NCBI RefSeq assembly: GCF_013032505.1
Contig: NZ_WQCG01000004.1
Span: forward strand, 248,001 to 312,000
Direction of reading: 5' to 3'
Origin: Ruegeria atlantica
GTDB lineage: Bacteria; Pseudomonadota; Alphaproteobacteria; Rhodobacterales; Rhodobacteraceae
Length of the DNA: 64,000 bases
The position numbers were made by a program, and so were the translations under genes. Positions 46,620 to 57,188 of this stretch are shown piece by piece (position 1 is the first letter of the stretch; every line of letters begins with the position of its first letter). The notes beneath the pieces were generated by a model. The model saw nothing but the letters and a program-made list of their open reading frames with translations, ran no database searches and was not told where the DNA came from.

Positions 46620-47437
46620 GGCTCAACCCTCTGGAACGCGGCGCGAGCGAGGATGAAGCCCAGAATTGGCCAGATCAACAATGACGCGGGTGCTGCCCAA
46701 ACCGGAAGCGCTTGTGCCGCACCGGTCATGCCAGAGGCCATTGCGACACCTTCGGTCGCGGCGATATTCCACAGACGAAATGCGTCGGCCGGGTTGGCTA
46801 CCATCACCCACGGAAAGACGGATTGGGTGAAAGTGCCGCCCTCATCCATAACCACGGCTCCCAACAAGCCAAGATCATAGAGGACGACAAAGACCAGCCA
46901 GAGCCCGGCCGACAGACCTGCCGCCGCCGTTGCGCCCCTCGCCAACGCGGACAGCAGGTAACCCAGCGCCAAAAACACAGCGCCCAGCAGGATGGATGTG
47001 AGGATGAGGCGGACCAGCGCCATCAGGCTCTCTGGCCCCGCGCCGCCAAAGAAGGCGGCCACCGCGCCTGCGGTGCCGAAACCGATGGTCATGGCAAAGG
47101 CCAATGCAGCCAGGTGGGCGGTGAACTTGCCCAGCAGGATTTCCCCGCGACCGGCGGGATAGGACAGCAGCAGCGAGAGGCTACCCCGGTCCACGTCTCC
47201 TGCGATGGCGTCGAATGCGATCATCAGTGCCAGTAGGGGCGCAAGATAGACCGACAGCGTGGTCATCGACGCGACCGAGACGGTCAGCATATCGACCCCC
47301 AGCGTGCCCGTCGGTGCGCTGCCCGCAAAGGTCAGCGCCAAGGCGAACAGAACCATCATCAAGGTAGCCATCAACAGCCAGCGATTCCGGCGCAGGATTA
47401 ACATTTCAGTGCGGGTTATGGCGAGGAAGCGGGTCAT
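46616..47437 (-). CDS. nosY: NosY ABC transporter permease
   Basis: A 273-aa membrane protein with six hydrophobic segments and typical NosY features: an N-terminal cytoplasmic TEMLILRRNRWLL, then DAIAGDVDRGSLSLLLSYPAGRGE before the second helix. It pairs with NosF as the membrane part of the NosDFY complex required for CuZ assembly. Overlaps with nosF (4 bp) and nosL (4 bp) show translational coupling. Confidence 0.93.
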   Translation of the reverse strand: MTRFLAITRTEMLILRRNRWLLMATLMMVLFALALTFAGSAPTGTLGVDMLTVSVASMTTLSVYLAPLLALMIAFDAIAGDVDRGSLSLLLSYPAGRGEILLGKFTAHLAALAFAMTIGFGTAGAVAAFFGGAGPESLMALVRLILTSILLGAVFLALGYLLSALARGATAAAGLSAGLWLVFVVLYDLGLLGAVVMDEGGTFTQSVFPWVMVANPADAFRLWNIAATEGVAMASGMTGAAQALPVWAAPASLLIWPILGFILARAAFQRVEP

Positions 47438-48327
47438 TGCAAATCCTCCTTTGCATAGTGGCGATAAAGGTCCTCCAGTTTTGGCGGCGTCATTTCCACA
47501 TCCGCTACCGAGTCGCCCAGTCCGGCGATGCGGCGCAAGGCCTCCATCTTATCTTCGGGTGAGCAGAGCAACTCGACGGATGCCCCGTTGATCCGACTGC
47601 CGCCCAGTTCAGCGGCCAGCGCGTCGGGGTTGGCGCTGGCGCGAACTTGCAGGCGGATCGGTAGACCCGCCAGCGCGGACAGGTTGTTCAGCGTGTCGTC
47701 GGCGACCATCCGACCCTTGCGCATGATGGCGATGCGGTCGGTGCGGGCCTCGACTTCGGTCAAGGCATGTGAGGCGATCAGAACCGCCGTGCCCTGCGCG
47801 GCCAGTTCGTCAATGATGGCATAGAGATCTTGCCGCGAGATCGGGTCTAACCCGCTGGTCGGCTCGTCCAGCAGCGCCACTTTCGGCTGGCCCAGCAAAA
47901 CCTGCGCCAGACCCAGACGTTGCCGCATTCCCTTTGAATAGGCTCCGATCCGGCGGTCCGGGGCATCGCTCAAACCGACGCGCTCCAACAGGCCGGGCAC
48001 ATCGGCTTTTGCGCCTGAAAGCTGCGCAAACAGGGTCAACTGCTCACGCCCGGTCAATGCGGGATGAAACGACACCGCCTCGGGCAGATAGGCCGTTTCG
48101 CGCCGCGCTTGAGCGCTGCCGGGGGTTGCGTCTCCGATCCGTATGGCTCCGCCGTGGATTGGGGTCAGGCCGAGAATGGATTTGATCAGGGTAGACTTTC
48201 CCGCGCCGTTATGGCCCAGCAGCGCGACGCGCTGGCCGGGGGCAAGAGACAGGTTGATATCGTCGAGAACGCGGGTTTTCCCTCGGTTCTTACAGACCTT
48301 GTTTATCGTCAGGGCCTTATCCGTCAT
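47434..48327 (-). CDS. nosF: NosF ABC transporter ATP-binding protein
   Basis: A 297-aa ABC ATPase: Walker A LGHNGAGKST, signature YSKGMRQRLGLAQVLLG, Walker B KVALLDEPTSGLDP, and the switch His in IASHAL. Energises NosDFY in copper/sulfur delivery to N2O reductase. It overlaps the end of nosD by 11 bp. The C-terminal 80 residues after the ATPase core are the usual accessory region. Confidence 0.94.
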   Translation of the reverse strand: MTDKALTINKVCKNRGKTRVLDDINLSLAPGQRVALLGHNGAGKSTLIKSILGLTPIHGGAIRIGDATPGSAQARRETAYLPEAVSFHPALTGREQLTLFAQLSGAKADVPGLLERVGLSDAPDRRIGAYSKGMRQRLGLAQVLLGQPKVALLDEPTSGLDPISRQDLYAIIDELAAQGTAVLIASHALTEVEARTDRIAIMRKGRMVADDTLNNLSALAGLPIRLQVRASANPDALAAELGGSRINGASVELLCSPEDKMEALRRIAGLGDSVADVEMTPPKLEDLYRHYAKEDLQ

Positions 48328-49573
48328 GAGGCACCTTTTTCATTGCTGGGGGTTTAGGGGCTTGCATCAATGGATTGCTGTCCATCACGCCGCCCGGCAG
48401 CAGGGCCGGAAAAGCGGATTGTGACCAGCGCACCAGCTGCACGGCGGGGGAGCCGAGTAGCAATTTGGCTGCGGGTTGGGTCCACAGCACATGGTCAATC
48501 GAGTCGTTGGGGCGATAGGGTGTGTCGGCAATTCCGTTGCCATCCACATCATAGGCGGCGAAATCGGACCAATAGTTGCCGCGCCCGTCTTCGGACCACT
48601 CGACCCATTTGGTCGAGACGTATTTCACTTGGGTCCGGTTGCCGACAAAGGCGTTTCCGACGATCCGGTTGCGCTCGGATCCGGCCGTAAAGTGGATGCC
48701 GATGCCGCATCCCTGGAACCAGTTGTCGGTGAATTCGTTCTTGTTCGAGTTATAGAGGAAGGTGCATTTTTCCTTGGCACCTTTCACTACGTTGCCGGCG
48801 ATGACACTCTTGTTGGCGTAGTTCAGCATCACGCCATGTTCGCGGTCACCGATGGACACGTTGTTGGCCACGGTCACGTTTGAGGTGAACATGATCGCGT
48901 AGCCGAGATCATTGCTGATCGAGACGTTGTCGCTGACCACTGAATTGTCGGCATACATATAGTGCACGGCAAAGCGCAGATCGCGGAACAGGTTGCCGGT
49001 GAAAGTGTTCTTCTTAGACGAGTTCACAAAGATACCGTCACGGCCATAGCGGATATCGTTGTCTTCAACCCGCGCGCCTGGCGCGTTCCAGACATAGACA
49101 CCATTGCCGCGGTCATTCATCCGCTGATCCAAACGTCCTTCGATCCGGTTGCCACGTACGATGCTGTCCTTGGCCCCGTGGATGTCGACGCCATAGAGAT
49201 TGCCCAGCAGCACGTTATCTTCGACCAACGGCGCTTTGGCCGTTTTGGTCAGTTGGATGCCACTGTCGATCCCGTCATGGCTTGAGCCCGAGCCGATTAC
49301 CGTCAGACCGCGCACGGTCACACCCGGCCCGGTAACGGTGATGACGCTGCCGTTGCCTTGTCCGTCGATGGTGGCCTGGCCCAACCCGTCAATGGTGACG
49401 GGCCGGTCCAGAACCAATGTTTCGGTATAGATACCGGGGCTCAGGCGGAGGGTGTCCCCATCCGCCGCCTGTGCCAGTGTTTCATTGATGGCCCCCGCCC
49501 GATTGGGCACATCCCAGTCCGCCGCCCAAAGGGGCGAGCCGAGCAGGAGCGGTATGAGCAGGGACCAACGCAT
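48317..49573 (-). CDS. nosD: NosD periplasmic copper-handling beta-helix protein
   Basis: A 418-aa protein with a signal peptide (LLIPLLLGSPLWA) and a right-handed parallel beta-helix built of CASH/PbH1 repeats rich in Asn (for example NNVSIGDREHGVMLNYANKS). NosD receives copper from NosL and passes it to apo-NosZ in the periplasm. The C-terminal DTPYRPNDSIDHVLWTQPAA is typical of the family. It starts 3 bp after the nosZ stop. Confidence 0.94.
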   Translation of the reverse strand: MRWSLLIPLLLGSPLWAADWDVPNRAGAINETLAQAADGDTLRLSPGIYTETLVLDRPVTIDGLGQATIDGQGNGSVITVTGPGVTVRGLTVIGSGSSHDGIDSGIQLTKTAKAPLVEDNVLLGNLYGVDIHGAKDSIVRGNRIEGRLDQRMNDRGNGVYVWNAPGARVEDNDIRYGRDGIFVNSSKKNTFTGNLFRDLRFAVHYMYADNSVVSDNVSISNDLGYAIMFTSNVTVANNVSIGDREHGVMLNYANKSVIAGNVVKGAKEKCTFLYNSNKNEFTDNWFQGCGIGIHFTAGSERNRIVGNAFVGNRTQVKYVSTKWVEWSEDGRGNYWSDFAAYDVDGNGIADTPYRPNDSIDHVLWTQPAAKLLLGSPAVQLVRWSQSAFPALLPGGVMDSNPLMQAPKPPAMKKVPHDG

Positions 49574-49576
49574 AAG

Positions 49577-51484
49577 TTATGCTCCCTGAGGCTCGACCAG
49601 CATCCGGCCGCGCATTTCCATGTGCAGTGCGTGGCAGAACCACTGGCAATAGAACCAGTGCACGCCCGGACGGTCCGCAGTGAAAGTGATCGACGCGGTT
49701 GCCATTGGCCCGATCTCGAAGGCGATGCCGTAGTTACCCAGGCAGAAGCCGTGGGTCACGTCGTCCACGTCATCCAGGTTGGTGACGTAGATTGTTACCT
49801 CGTCGCCCTGTTTGACGGTGAACTTCTCAAGGCTGAACGTCGGCGCCTGCGAGGTCATGTAGACCCGCACCTTGTTGCCGTCCCGGATCGGTTCTTCCGC
49901 GCCTTCTTCCAAATCGATGCCATCGGCTTCGGCCTGTTTGCGGGCGTCCTCCCAGGTGACATCGGCACGGTCCCAGACATTGACCGGGTTGACGATATCG
50001 GCGCGAACGATGATCGAGTCATGCGGCTCGGCAAAGGTCGGGCCGTCGTGAACCACCTTCATCTCGTTGGACGAGATGTCGATCAACTGCTCGTTCTCGG
50101 GCTTCAGCGGGCCTACGTTCAGGAACCGGTCTTTCGAGAACTTGTTCATCGAAATCAGCCACTTGCCATCGGCATCCTTGGTTTCGCCCATGGAAGTCGA
50201 GTTGTGGCCCGGCTGATAGTGGACGTCGACCTTCGAGATGATCGGGTCCACATCTGCACCACCATAGGCTTCGATTGCCTTGTCGATGTTCCATTTCACG
50301 ATCTGGCTGTCCAGGAACAGCGTGGTGAACGCGTTGCCCTGACCGTCATAGGCGGTGTGAAGCGGACCAAGACCCAGCTGCGGCTCACCCACAATGCACG
50401 ACCGCGGATCCGCATCGCTTTCGAACAGGGCGTCCAGTTTGGTCACGTCCATGATCGAAACGGTCGGCGACAGCTTACCGTTGATGCAGACGTGCTTGCC
50501 GTCAGGCGCGGTGTTGATGCCGTGCGGCGAGTTCGGAATCGGAATGTAACGGGTGTACTTCTTGTTCTGACCCTTACGGCCGTCCAGAACCTTAACGCCT
50601 TTCAGCTCTTGATAGTCACCGGCTTCGATGCCTTTTTCGATTTCAGCAAGGTTAAAGACAACAACGTGGTCCAGCTCGTTCTCAGTCATCTCGGCCAGGT
50701 TCATACCCATTTCCGAGTTGTATGAGGTCGAATAGGCGTACTTACCCTGATAGTCACAGTCGGTGTTGTCGAGGTTGCCCGACACGATCACCTGCCATGC
50801 GACCTCCATCGTGTCACCGTCCAGCGCGGTGAAGATGTTCACGTATTGCGATGGATCGTCCAGCACTGTGCCGTCATTGACTAGCGGAGTTTCATCTTCG
50901 CCGTTGGCAAAGACATAGCCGGTGCGCGGGAATTTCTGCGGACGCAGCCCGTGGATCGCCTTGGCGTTCGGGATCTCGGTGATCTTGTCGCATTTCATCA
51001 CGTCACAGCGCACACGGGCAACACGGGTGTTGGCCTTGTCGTTCATGAACAGATAGCGGCCATCATAGGTGCCATCGGTGAACGACATATGCGGGTGATG
51101 CAGGTCGCCATTGTCATAGGTTTTCATGCCGCGCTTGGCGAGGAATTCCTTGGTTTCCGGCAGCAGACCGTCGGTCATGATCTTCAGCGACTCGTTGGTC
51201 TGCCCCCAACCGGTGGCCGAGCAGCGGTTGAAAACCGGCACCCGCATCAGCTCACGCATGGACGGGAAGCCCAGGATGCGCAGCTCACCGGTCTGACCCG
51301 AGGACCAGAAGCCGTAATATTCGTCCAACTCGCCGGGCTGCAGATTGGCATTGGCCGCAGCGCTGGCCTGTTTCGCGGTCATCAGGGTCGAACCCAGACC
51401 GGTCCCGGCCAACACAGCGCCGGTTGCGGTGGCCCCCAGCATCCCACGGCGTGTGATGTTCAGTTTGTTTTCATTGTCCGACAT
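49577..51484 (-). CDS. nosZ: nitrous-oxide reductase (clade I NosZ)
   Basis: A 635-aa periplasmic enzyme that reduces N2O to N2, the last step of denitrification. The twin-arginine signal ([18 protein letters not shown]) marks a clade-I NosZ exported folded. A seven-bladed propeller binds the CuZ cluster through His residues (for example [10 protein letters not shown]), and the C-terminal cupredoxin domain has the CuA ligands in [19 protein letters not shown]. Length is normal. The gene lies between nosR and nosD and is transcribed with them. Confidence 0.98.
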   Translation of the reverse strand: MSDNENKLNITRRGMLGATATGAVLAGTGLGSTLMTAKQASAAANANLQPGELDEYYGFWSSGQTGELRILGFPSMRELMRVPVFNRCSATGWGQTNESLKIMTDGLLPETKEFLAKRGMKTYDNGDLHHPHMSFTDGTYDGRYLFMNDKANTRVARVRCDVMKCDKITEIPNAKAIHGLRPQKFPRTGYVFANGEDETPLVNDGTVLDDPSQYVNIFTALDGDTMEVAWQVIVSGNLDNTDCDYQGKYAYSTSYNSEMGMNLAEMTENELDHVVVFNLAEIEKGIEAGDYQELKGVKVLDGRKGQNKKYTRYIPIPNSPHGINTAPDGKHVCINGKLSPTVSIMDVTKLDALFESDADPRSCIVGEPQLGLGPLHTAYDGQGNAFTTLFLDSQIVKWNIDKAIEAYGGADVDPIISKVDVHYQPGHNSTSMGETKDADGKWLISMNKFSKDRFLNVGPLKPENEQLIDISSNEMKVVHDGPTFAEPHDSIIVRADIVNPVNVWDRADVTWEDARKQAEADGIDLEEGAEEPIRDGNKVRVYMTSQAPTFSLEKFTVKQGDEVTIYVTNLDDVDDVTHGFCLGNYGIAFEIGPMATASITFTADRPGVHWFYCQWFCHALHMEMRGRMLVEPQGA

Positions 51485-51500
51485 GATCGTTCCTCCTTTT

Positions 51501-53678
51501 TTAGGAAACGGATTGCGGTTTGGCGTTCGGATGGTTCGCCGGTGGTTGTCCGAGTGGGGTCTTCATCTGGACCGACCCTGTCTTGGCCCGCCGTTTCAGC
51601 TGGCGGATAACGACGGGACATTTGTCCTCGGACTGGTAGAGCACCTGACAATGCAGGCAGGTGACGCACTCGTTCGGGTTGATCTCACCGGTGGGGTGGA
51701 TTGCCTGAACGGGGCATTCGTTGGCGCAGGTCTGACAGGGGGTGCCGCAATCCTTGTAGCGGCGCAGCCAGTCGAACATGCGGATACGGGCGGGGATCGC
51801 CAGCGCTCCGCCCAGCGGGCAGAGGTAGCGGCAGTAGAACCGTTCGATGAACAGCCCGATCCCCAGCAGGGTCAGCGCAAAGACCACAAACGGCCAGTCG
51901 CGCATGAATTTCAGAATGATCGCGGTCTTGAACGGCTCGACCTCGGCATATTTCTCGGCTAATGGGATCGAGACAAAACTGAGACCGAAGAGACCCAAGA
52001 AGATCATATACTTTGCGGGCCATAGGCGTTCGTTCAGACCCCAGGGAAGGGTCCACTGCGGCACCTTCAGCGCGCGGGCGATCTTGTTAGTCAGTTCTTG
52101 CAATGCGCCGAATGGGCAAAGCCAGCCGCAATAGGCTCCGCGTCCCCAGAAGAGCAGGGCGGCGGCGACGGCGAACCATTGGATAAAGACCAGCGGGTCG
52201 AGCAAGAAAGCGTCCCAGCTGAACCCGGAGCGCAGGCTGCCTGCCAGCGCCATCAGGTTCACGACGCTCAGCTGTGCGTTGGCATACCAACCGATGAAGA
52301 ACAGCGTCATGGTCAGATAGCCGATGCGGAACCAGTAGAAGACCCGCGCGTTCATCGTGGCGTGGAACTGGAAGAAGAAAGTCGCAGTCAACACCAATAG
52401 CATGAAGCCCAGACCGACGATTTCTACCGTGCGATCTTTCCAGATACGCTTCCAAAGGGCGGCCTTGGCGGCGGCCTCGCCGGTGGCGTCGTCGACAACT
52501 GCCGGGGCGGTCGCAGGCAGCAAGTACTGTTCGGGCAGTTTGTAGCCCAGATCGAAGGTCAGGAATGTCTTTTCCACCGCGCCCACGGCTCGTTGCACCA
52601 GCAATTGCAGGCGGAATGGCTCGGCGGGGTTAAACTCCGCCTCGGCAGGGATTTTAAAGATATCCAGTTCGGTGAAGCTGGGCGCATCAGCGGCCGCAAC
52701 CTTGCCAAGGCGCTCTTGCTGCTTGTCAAAGAACCGTACCGAATTGTCGCCCTGAATCAGCTGAATACGGTCGAAAATCCCGCCGCGTACATAGCCCGAG
52801 CCCTTGAAGCTGTAGGCGCCGCGACCCAGCACCAGAATGGCCTGTTCGCCTTCGTCCAGCCACCCGGTCAGGTTCTGATACTCGGCCTCGCCCAACAGGG
52901 ACTTGCCGATCGAGGGGACCGAGACCAGTGCCACATGCATGTCAATGAACGTGTCATCCGGTTCACCCGGTTCCGGGCGTTTGATGGCACGTTGATCGCC
53001 AGTGGCCTCAAAGGCCTCGTTGACCTGGCCAACATCCAGCGTCAGACGCCGGATTGAGCCGTCGCCGGACAGGGTGGTCCAGTCATAGGTGGCGTCTTGC
53101 GCCATATCGACTTCGCGTTTCGGGCCATCGGCCTGCAGCGGAGACAGGCCGCCCAGACCCAGCGCGCGGGCCACTTTGATACCGCCGCGCACAAGGCTGT
53201 CGTCGATCACCATGATCGTGACCGTCGCGCCCGAGATGATATCCAAGTCATGCCCTTCGCCACCGGTCTCGGCTTCGACCTTCAGGTCCAGCCCGGTATA
53301 GCTTTCGGTCAGTTCGACCATGCGCGAATTGGGGATGCCGATCAGCACAATGGGTTCTGAATGTTTGACCAGCTGCACACCGGTCAAAACGGCATCTTCG
53401 TCGATTGCGGCAACCACGTGGATAGGCTTGCCCGAATAACCGGTGGTGCCCACGAAATCAGATGTCAGAAAGGCCCAAGCAACGATTTCGCCACCTTTCA
53501 GAACCGGGGCCACGGGCACGTCGTCGCGCACCGGGCCAAGGGCATCGGCACCGGGGGCCAGTTCGGCAGGCTCGATCTCGGGAAGGAAGCTGGCGAGGCT
53601 GTCGGCACGGGCGTTGATCGCCACCAAGCAGAACAGGGCAAGGGCCAGCAGGAAATGGATTGCGCGACTTACGACCAC
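51501..53678 (-). CDS. nosR: NosR flavoprotein and iron-sulfur membrane protein
   Basis: A 725-aa membrane protein needed for nosZ expression and for electron supply to N2O reductase. After the signal peptide comes a periplasmic FMN-binding domain with the acceptor Thr in [16 protein letters not shown] (the target of NosX), then six membrane helices, and cytoplasmic ferredoxin-type clusters: [31 protein letters not shown] and CVTCLHCQ. Its start overlaps the end of the Cys-rich leader gene by 10 bp, so nosR translation may depend on that gene. Confidence 0.95.
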   Translation of the reverse strand: MVVSRAIHFLLALALFCLVAINARADSLASFLPEIEPAELAPGADALGPVRDDVPVAPVLKGGEIVAWAFLTSDFVGTTGYSGKPIHVVAAIDEDAVLTGVQLVKHSEPIVLIGIPNSRMVELTESYTGLDLKVEAETGGEGHDLDIISGATVTIMVIDDSLVRGGIKVARALGLGGLSPLQADGPKREVDMAQDATYDWTTLSGDGSIRRLTLDVGQVNEAFEATGDQRAIKRPEPGEPDDTFIDMHVALVSVPSIGKSLLGEAEYQNLTGWLDEGEQAILVLGRGAYSFKGSGYVRGGIFDRIQLIQGDNSVRFFDKQQERLGKVAAADAPSFTELDIFKIPAEAEFNPAEPFRLQLLVQRAVGAVEKTFLTFDLGYKLPEQYLLPATAPAVVDDATGEAAAKAALWKRIWKDRTVEIVGLGFMLLVLTATFFFQFHATMNARVFYWFRIGYLTMTLFFIGWYANAQLSVVNLMALAGSLRSGFSWDAFLLDPLVFIQWFAVAAALLFWGRGAYCGWLCPFGALQELTNKIARALKVPQWTLPWGLNERLWPAKYMIFLGLFGLSFVSIPLAEKYAEVEPFKTAIILKFMRDWPFVVFALTLLGIGLFIERFYCRYLCPLGGALAIPARIRMFDWLRRYKDCGTPCQTCANECPVQAIHPTGEINPNECVTCLHCQVLYQSEDKCPVVIRQLKRRAKTGSVQMKTPLGQPPANHPNAKPQSVS

Positions 53679-54133
53679 AGCGCACCTCCGGATACTAGGA
53701 TTGACGCTATGCGCGCGCGCTGGGCGCGTTCGATGTGTTTCTTGGGTGCAGCCGGGGGGCCACGGGTTTCAGGCCACAATCGTTTCAAGCTGCAGACCTC
53801 AACCAGATCGCGGGGCGAAGGGTGTTCGGTGTGAATAACGCTTTCCCGTGCCAGGACAGGCAAGTTCGGCACCGGGGCCGCCGAGGTGACTGCACACAGG
53901 GCGCAATCGGCGCATTTGGGGCAGGGCGCGGTTGGGTCCAGGTCTTCCTCCTCAAGGTCTATCTGGACCCAGACCGCGCCTGCCTCCGAGCAGATCTCCA
54001 CCCACATGCTTTGGCCGGGACTCGCCAGCGCCGGGCCGATCGTTTGCAACAACAGCAGGAGGATACCCACCAACGCACACGTCGCACGCAACGCGCGAAC
54101 AGGGAGGCTGTGCAAAGGGCTAAGGGCGGGCAT
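53669..54133 (-). CDS. DUF2946-like Cys-rich exported protein, leader gene of the nos operon
   Basis: A 154-aa protein. An N-terminal hydrophobic segment (LVGILLLLLQTIGPALA) acts as signal or anchor, followed by VEICSEAGAVWVQIDLEEED and then CPKCADCALC, a cluster of four Cys. This layout resembles DUF2946-type proteins near copper or heme protein genes. The C-terminus is basic. It overlaps the nosR start by 10 bp and is the first gene after the FNR-like box, so it is transcribed with the nos operon. The Cys cluster suggests metal handling. Family match is tentative and function unknown. Confidence 0.72.
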   Translation of the reverse strand: MPALSPLHSLPVRALRATCALVGILLLLLQTIGPALASPGQSMWVEICSEAGAVWVQIDLEEEDLDPTAPCPKCADCALCAVTSAAPVPNLPVLARESVIHTEHPSPRDLVEVCSLKRLWPETRGPPAAPKKHIERAQRARIASILVSGGALWS

Positions 54134-54190
54134 GGAGAATCCAACTCGGAAATCGTTCCTAAGGTGTAGGGGATTCTCTCATGCCGATAC

Positions 54191-54204
54191 TTGACTTCGG
54201 TTAG
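54191..54204 (-). promoter_or_regulatory. FNR/Dnr-like box upstream of the nos operon
   Basis: On the minus strand CTAAC-CGAA-GTCAA fits the 5-N4-5 palindrome of Crp/Fnr family sites, with one mismatched pair at the outer edge and one near the centre. Its centre lies 64 bp before the leader gene's start, so a start site 41 bp downstream would leave a short leader. Confidence 0.5.
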
Positions 54205-54222
54205 GCCGCAGGAAATTTGGGA

Positions 54223-54486
54223 CTAATCGTCCGCTTCATCCATCAAACCACGCAACCAACGCCCGGCCAGCCATGAGGTTGGTACACCCAGTGGAATTGA
54301 CCAGATGATCGCGGTCACCGGGGCAACCATACCAAACCCGGCGCTGTTGGCGATCAGGCCGGCCAGAAACAGGTTGATGGCCACGGTCAGGGCCGTGGCT
54401 GGATACAGCAATATCGCCAGCTTCCAGACCGGCCATTTGCCTTCAGTGGCTGGTGCCTTCCGAGAAGGTGATTTTGTTCCAGACAT
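54223..54486 (-). CDS. small two-helix membrane protein at the end of the nir operon
   Basis: An 87-aa protein with a short charged head ([19 protein letters not shown]), then two hydrophobic helices (AILLYPATALTVAINLFLAG and APVTAIIWSIPLGVPTSWLA) and a soluble tail ending LMDEADD. Its start lies within the end of nirN (44-bp overlap), so it belongs to the nir operon. I do not recognise a named family. A helper for heme d1 export or NO/nitrite-linked electron transfer is possible by context only. Confidence 0.7.
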   Translation of the reverse strand: MSGTKSPSRKAPATEGKWPVWKLAILLYPATALTVAINLFLAGLIANSAGFGMVAPVTAIIWSIPLGVPTSWLAGRWLRGLMDEADD

Positions 54487-55996
54487 TATATTTTCCCGAA
54501 GGTTTACGCATCGGCAGGCGGCGGACCTCTTCCAGCGTTTGCGAGTCATAAACGATCACCGCGCCATCATCTTCCCAGATGGACACCAAAGCGTGGCTGC
54601 CGTCCTTTGTGAACTCCACATGGGCCACGGTTTTACCCGGTGCAGGCCGCAGAGTCTTCACGATTTCAAGGCTTTGCTTGTCAATCACATGCATCGCGTC
54701 CTTGTTGGGCCCAAAGAACACATCTGCCCAGACGTAAGGCGAATTCTCATGGCTGCGCATGAAGAAACCCGGCCCTTCGGTCTTGATCCGCTTGACGGTT
54801 TCCCAGGTTTGCATGTCGATCACGGACACGGTGCCGTCGGTCAGATGCGGCGTGGCCATCACGGTTGTGTCGCCATTTCGCCATGTGATGCCAGACCCAA
54901 GATGCGGCATGCCAGGCAGGTCCAGATCGGCCACTTTCTGACCGATCACAAGATCGATGACCTGACCGCCTTTGCCGTTGCGAGATGCGCCCATGACGTA
55001 TTCATAGCTTTGGTCAAAAAAGAAATCGTCCAGGTAGTCGGGTGTAGTGATCTTGCGCACTGGGAAGGGGTCGGGGTTCTTGAACTGCCCTTCGATACGG
55101 AAGTCATGACCGATACCAAATTGAGGAGGATTATTGCCGTAGAAGACCTCCCAAATTTCGGGCACGTCTTTTAGCGCCAGCACAAAGCTTTCGCGCGGTG
55201 GAGCCTGATAGACGGCCGAAACACGGCTGGGTTTGCCCTTCTTACTTTTGATGTCGATGACCTTGGCCACGGTTAGATCCTCGGTCGACAGCAGGGTCAG
55301 GCTGTTGGGCAGGTAATTTGCCACGGCCACCCATTTGCCATCGCCCGACATGGCGATGTTGCGGCTGTTCAGGCCAGCGCGCACGCGGCCAACCTGTTTC
55401 AAGGCCCAAATGTCATACTTCTGGACCCAACCGTCTCGGGACATGATGAACACATATCGCCCGTCTGGGCTGAATTTTGGACCGCCATGAACGGCAAAGG
55501 GTGTCTCGAACCGGTCCAAAACCTCGAAAGTGTCACCGTCCAGCACGCTGACATGATGGTCCCCGGTCTCAACAGCCAGAGTGATGTTCATCGGGTCGCT
55601 GTCCCAGATGGGTGCTTCAACTGCGACGTAATTCTCGTCCAGAATTCGGCTGCCCCTTATGTCGGCCTCACCCCACTCGGGATCGCTTTCCAGCGGTGAT
55701 TTCAACCAACCCGCCAGTTCTTCGATCTGCAGCGCGTCCAGTTCGTGCGAGAAGGCAGGCATTTGTGTTGCGGTCCGCCCTTCGGCGATAACTGCGGCAA
55801 CGCGGGGGCCGCGCATCCGCTTGAGCGTTTCAGGGATAAGCGCCGGACCCACACCGCCTAAGCGGTTTTCGCCGTGGCAGGACGCACAAAATTCAGCGTA
55901 ATCCGAGGGAGCGTCAGCCCACGCGGTTCCGATCAACAACAGCGAGCAGAGAGTGCCGAGTTTGAGTGTCTTAGAAGAACTGATGCGCCGGATCAT
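54443..55996 (-). CDS. nirN: NirN, dihydro-heme d1 dehydrogenase (cytochrome cd1-like)
   Basis: A 517-aa periplasmic protein related to NirS: signal peptide ([12 protein letters not shown]), a cytochrome c domain with FCASCHG (Cys37, Cys40, His41) and an eight-bladed d1-type propeller. NirN performs the last step of heme d1 synthesis, oxidising dihydro-heme d1. Its position after nirJ in the biogenesis operon and a separate nirS at the window's right edge identify it as NirN. The start at 55996 has GGGGGAAA upstream and overlaps nirJ by 26 bp. Confidence 0.9.
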   Translation of the reverse strand: MIRRISSSKTLKLGTLCSLLLIGTAWADAPSDYAEFCASCHGENRLGGVGPALIPETLKRMRGPRVAAVIAEGRTATQMPAFSHELDALQIEELAGWLKSPLESDPEWGEADIRGSRILDENYVAVEAPIWDSDPMNITLAVETGDHHVSVLDGDTFEVLDRFETPFAVHGGPKFSPDGRYVFIMSRDGWVQKYDIWALKQVGRVRAGLNSRNIAMSGDGKWVAVANYLPNSLTLLSTEDLTVAKVIDIKSKKGKPSRVSAVYQAPPRESFVLALKDVPEIWEVFYGNNPPQFGIGHDFRIEGQFKNPDPFPVRKITTPDYLDDFFFDQSYEYVMGASRNGKGGQVIDLVIGQKVADLDLPGMPHLGSGITWRNGDTTVMATPHLTDGTVSVIDMQTWETVKRIKTEGPGFFMRSHENSPYVWADVFFGPNKDAMHVIDKQSLEIVKTLRPAPGKTVAHVEFTKDGSHALVSIWEDDGAVIVYDSQTLEEVRRLPMRKPSGKYNVWNKITFSEGTSH

Positions 55997-57185
55997 GGCG
56001 TTTCCCCCGGAACGGCGTGACCTGCAGGCGATCGCCCGCCTCATCCACGCCGATTTCTTGGTTTGACAGATAGCATGCTGGATCTTCCGCCCACGGGTCG
56101 CCGGTCACCTGCAAAGCCCGGATACGGGTGTTGCCACCACAGACATCCTTGAGCTGACAGGCGCCGCAGCGCCCTTTCAGGGGGCGGGGACGTGTGCGCA
56201 GCATGGCCAGCATTTGATCATCGCTGGTCCAAAGCTCCGAGAACGACCGGGTCTTCACGTTGCCGACCGTGTAGTCCGACCAGTAGGTGTCGGGGTGCAC
56301 GCGGCCCAGATTGTCGATATTGGCCACGCCGAGGCCGCTGGAGTTGCCACCCCAAGCTGCCAGATGTTCGCGTACATGATCAGCTTTTTGGGCATCAAAA
56401 TGTTTGCGGACCCAGTTCAAGAAATACCCCGCATCCGCGTCGTTGTTGCCGGTTACGATGTCCAGCGTGCGCCCGCCCGAGGCAGCCTCCCACGCGCGGT
56501 CCAGCAGCAGATCCAGCCCGTTCCGAGTGCGAAGATGTTCAGCATCTTCGCCTCGATTCTTGTCGCCACGACCGGCATAGACCAGATGGGACAGGTAGAA
56601 CTTGTCGACACCTTCGTCATCGCACAAATGCAGCAGGTCGGGCAGGTGGTGTTGAGTGCCCTCGGTCAGGCAAAATCGAAGACCCACTTTGATGCCGCGC
56701 TTTTTACATTCGCGGACACCGCGCAGGGCGTCGGCAAAAGCGCCTTCGACTCCACGAAACCAGTCATTGGTGGCGCCAATCCCGTCCAGCGAGATGCCGA
56801 CATAATTGAACCCCACATCGGCGATCATGTCGGCGGTTTCGTCGTAGATCCGCGTGCCGTTGGTCGACAGCGCAAGCATCGGCACCAAGTCGCGGGCGCG
56901 TTTGGCAATTTCAAAGAAATCAAACCGGTCCAGCGGCTCCCCACCCGAGAGGATCAGGGCAGGAACGCGAAATTGGCCCAGATCCTCAAGGGTTACCATG
57001 GCTTGCTCATGGCTGAGCTCACCGGGGAACGCCACATCCGCCGAAACGGTGTAGCAATGGCGGCATTTCAGGTTACAGCGCCGCGTCAGGTTCCAGATTA
57101 CCACTGGTTTCACCGGTCCGGGGCGGCGTTTGCGCACCGGGGTCGGTTTGACCAGTTGGTGCATGTATTCGGTCAGGCGGAACAT
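55971..57185 (-). CDS. nirJ: NirJ, radical SAM protein of heme d1 synthesis
   Basis: A 404-aa radical SAM enzyme that replaces propionate side chains of didecarboxysiroheme by keto groups. The SAM-cluster motif is [12 protein letters not shown] (Cys37, Cys41, Cys44), and the C-terminal SPASM/twitch region has [19 protein letters not shown] and a further Cys near DPACYL. Sequence order within nir matches Pseudomonas and Paracoccus. It lies 3 bp downstream of nirH. Confidence 0.95.
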   Translation of the reverse strand: MFRLTEYMHQLVKPTPVRKRRPGPVKPVVIWNLTRRCNLKCRHCYTVSADVAFPGELSHEQAMVTLEDLGQFRVPALILSGGEPLDRFDFFEIAKRARDLVPMLALSTNGTRIYDETADMIADVGFNYVGISLDGIGATNDWFRGVEGAFADALRGVRECKKRGIKVGLRFCLTEGTQHHLPDLLHLCDDEGVDKFYLSHLVYAGRGDKNRGEDAEHLRTRNGLDLLLDRAWEAASGGRTLDIVTGNNDADAGYFLNWVRKHFDAQKADHVREHLAAWGGNSSGLGVANIDNLGRVHPDTYWSDYTVGNVKTRSFSELWTSDDQMLAMLRTRPRPLKGRCGACQLKDVCGGNTRIRALQVTGDPWAEDPACYLSNQEIGVDEAGDRLQVTPFRGKRHDPAHQFF

Positions 57186-57188
57186 GTC

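Noticed and set aside
49358..50725. Plus-strand frame of about 455 codons opposite nosD/nosZ
   Set aside because: It is the antisense of well-conserved nosZ and nosD; there is no ribosome site and the product has no coherent domain.
54135..54178. GAGAATCC...GGATTCTC inverted repeat in the nos leader as a riboswitch or thermometer
   Set aside because: Only 8 bp with a 28-nt loop and no clear ribosome-site pairing; too weak to call.
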